A DNA stretch of 5,029 bases. It comes from an uncultured Selenomonadales bacterium (GTDB lineage: Bacteria; Bacillota; Clostridia; Christensenellales; QALW01). A program made the translations under genes and the position numbers. Positions 4,958 to 5,029 of this stretch are shown one piece after another. A model generated the notes under the pieces. That model ran no database searches and was not told where the DNA came from. It saw nothing but the letters and a program-made list of their open reading frames with translations. Numbering within the stretch: position 1 is the first letter of the stretch; the number at the start of each line of letters is the position of its first letter. The DNA lies in assembly GCA_905200615.1 (NCBI GenBank), contig CAJKLB010000071.1:1-5029 (forward strand). The letters are read 5' to 3'.

Positions 4958-5029
4958 AATTTATCTTTACGGTACAACTATCCGAAAGGTTCGCGGCGAT
5001 CTTCTATAGGCGTCGTCTTCACGCATTTC
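4922..5029 (-). repeat. Direct repeat copy B (runs to the right edge)
   Basis: The partner of 4737-4844. The match continues to the last base of the window, so its true length and 5' end are unknown. The 19-codon frame lies at 4967-5026 and ends in TAA just before the terminator; upstream of its ATG the frame is still open at the edge. It could be the 3' end of a real minus-strand gene located outside the window. Confidence 0.9.

Noticed and set aside
4737..5029. The two repeats as a CRISPR array or insertion sequence ends
   Set aside because: The repeat unit is too long for CRISPR, there is a single spacer-like gap of 77 bp, the copies are direct rather than inverted, and no transposase or target duplication is seen.

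Overview
The window reads like a chromosomal stretch from a low-GC Gram-positive bacterium, most likely a member of the Clostridia. The grounds are strong GAGGTG ribosome binding sites, near-consensus sigma-A promoters (one a perfect TTGACA-17-TATAAT), a lipoprotein signal peptide, AT-rich spacers and a tRNA with encoded CCA. The species cannot be named from the sequence alone. Every gene I can support lies on the minus strand, so it is read here from right to left.

Right end (about 4734-5029): two copies of a 108-bp element in direct orientation, 185 bp apart and differing at four positions. Each ends on the minus strand in a strong intrinsic terminator. Copy B touches the window edge. The element may be a duplicated small RNA gene or the duplicated 3' end of a gene lying outside the window.

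Next (2133-4696): a three-gene operon. An extended -10 promoter drives a secreted lipoprotein of the M14 zinc peptidase family. It is followed after 12 bases by a ten-helix EamA/DMT transporter, which overlaps by 4 bases (ATGA) a 74-residue two-helix membrane protein. The peptidase would act outside the cell, probably on peptides or cell-wall peptides, while the other two sit in the membrane. A functional link between them is inferred only from the operon layout.

Middle (1824-1990): a stand-alone tRNA-Leu gene with its own consensus promoter and terminator. Its anticodon is AAG, which is uncommon in bacteria.

Then (767-1531): ung, a complete family 1 uracil-DNA glycosylase with its own promoter, a very short leader and a terminator.

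Left end (1-766): an AT-rich spacer containing a terminator-like hairpin and some inverted repeats. It is followed by the 5' part of a small two-helix membrane protein gene that runs off the left edge. No CRISPR array, insertion sequence or phage gene was seen.
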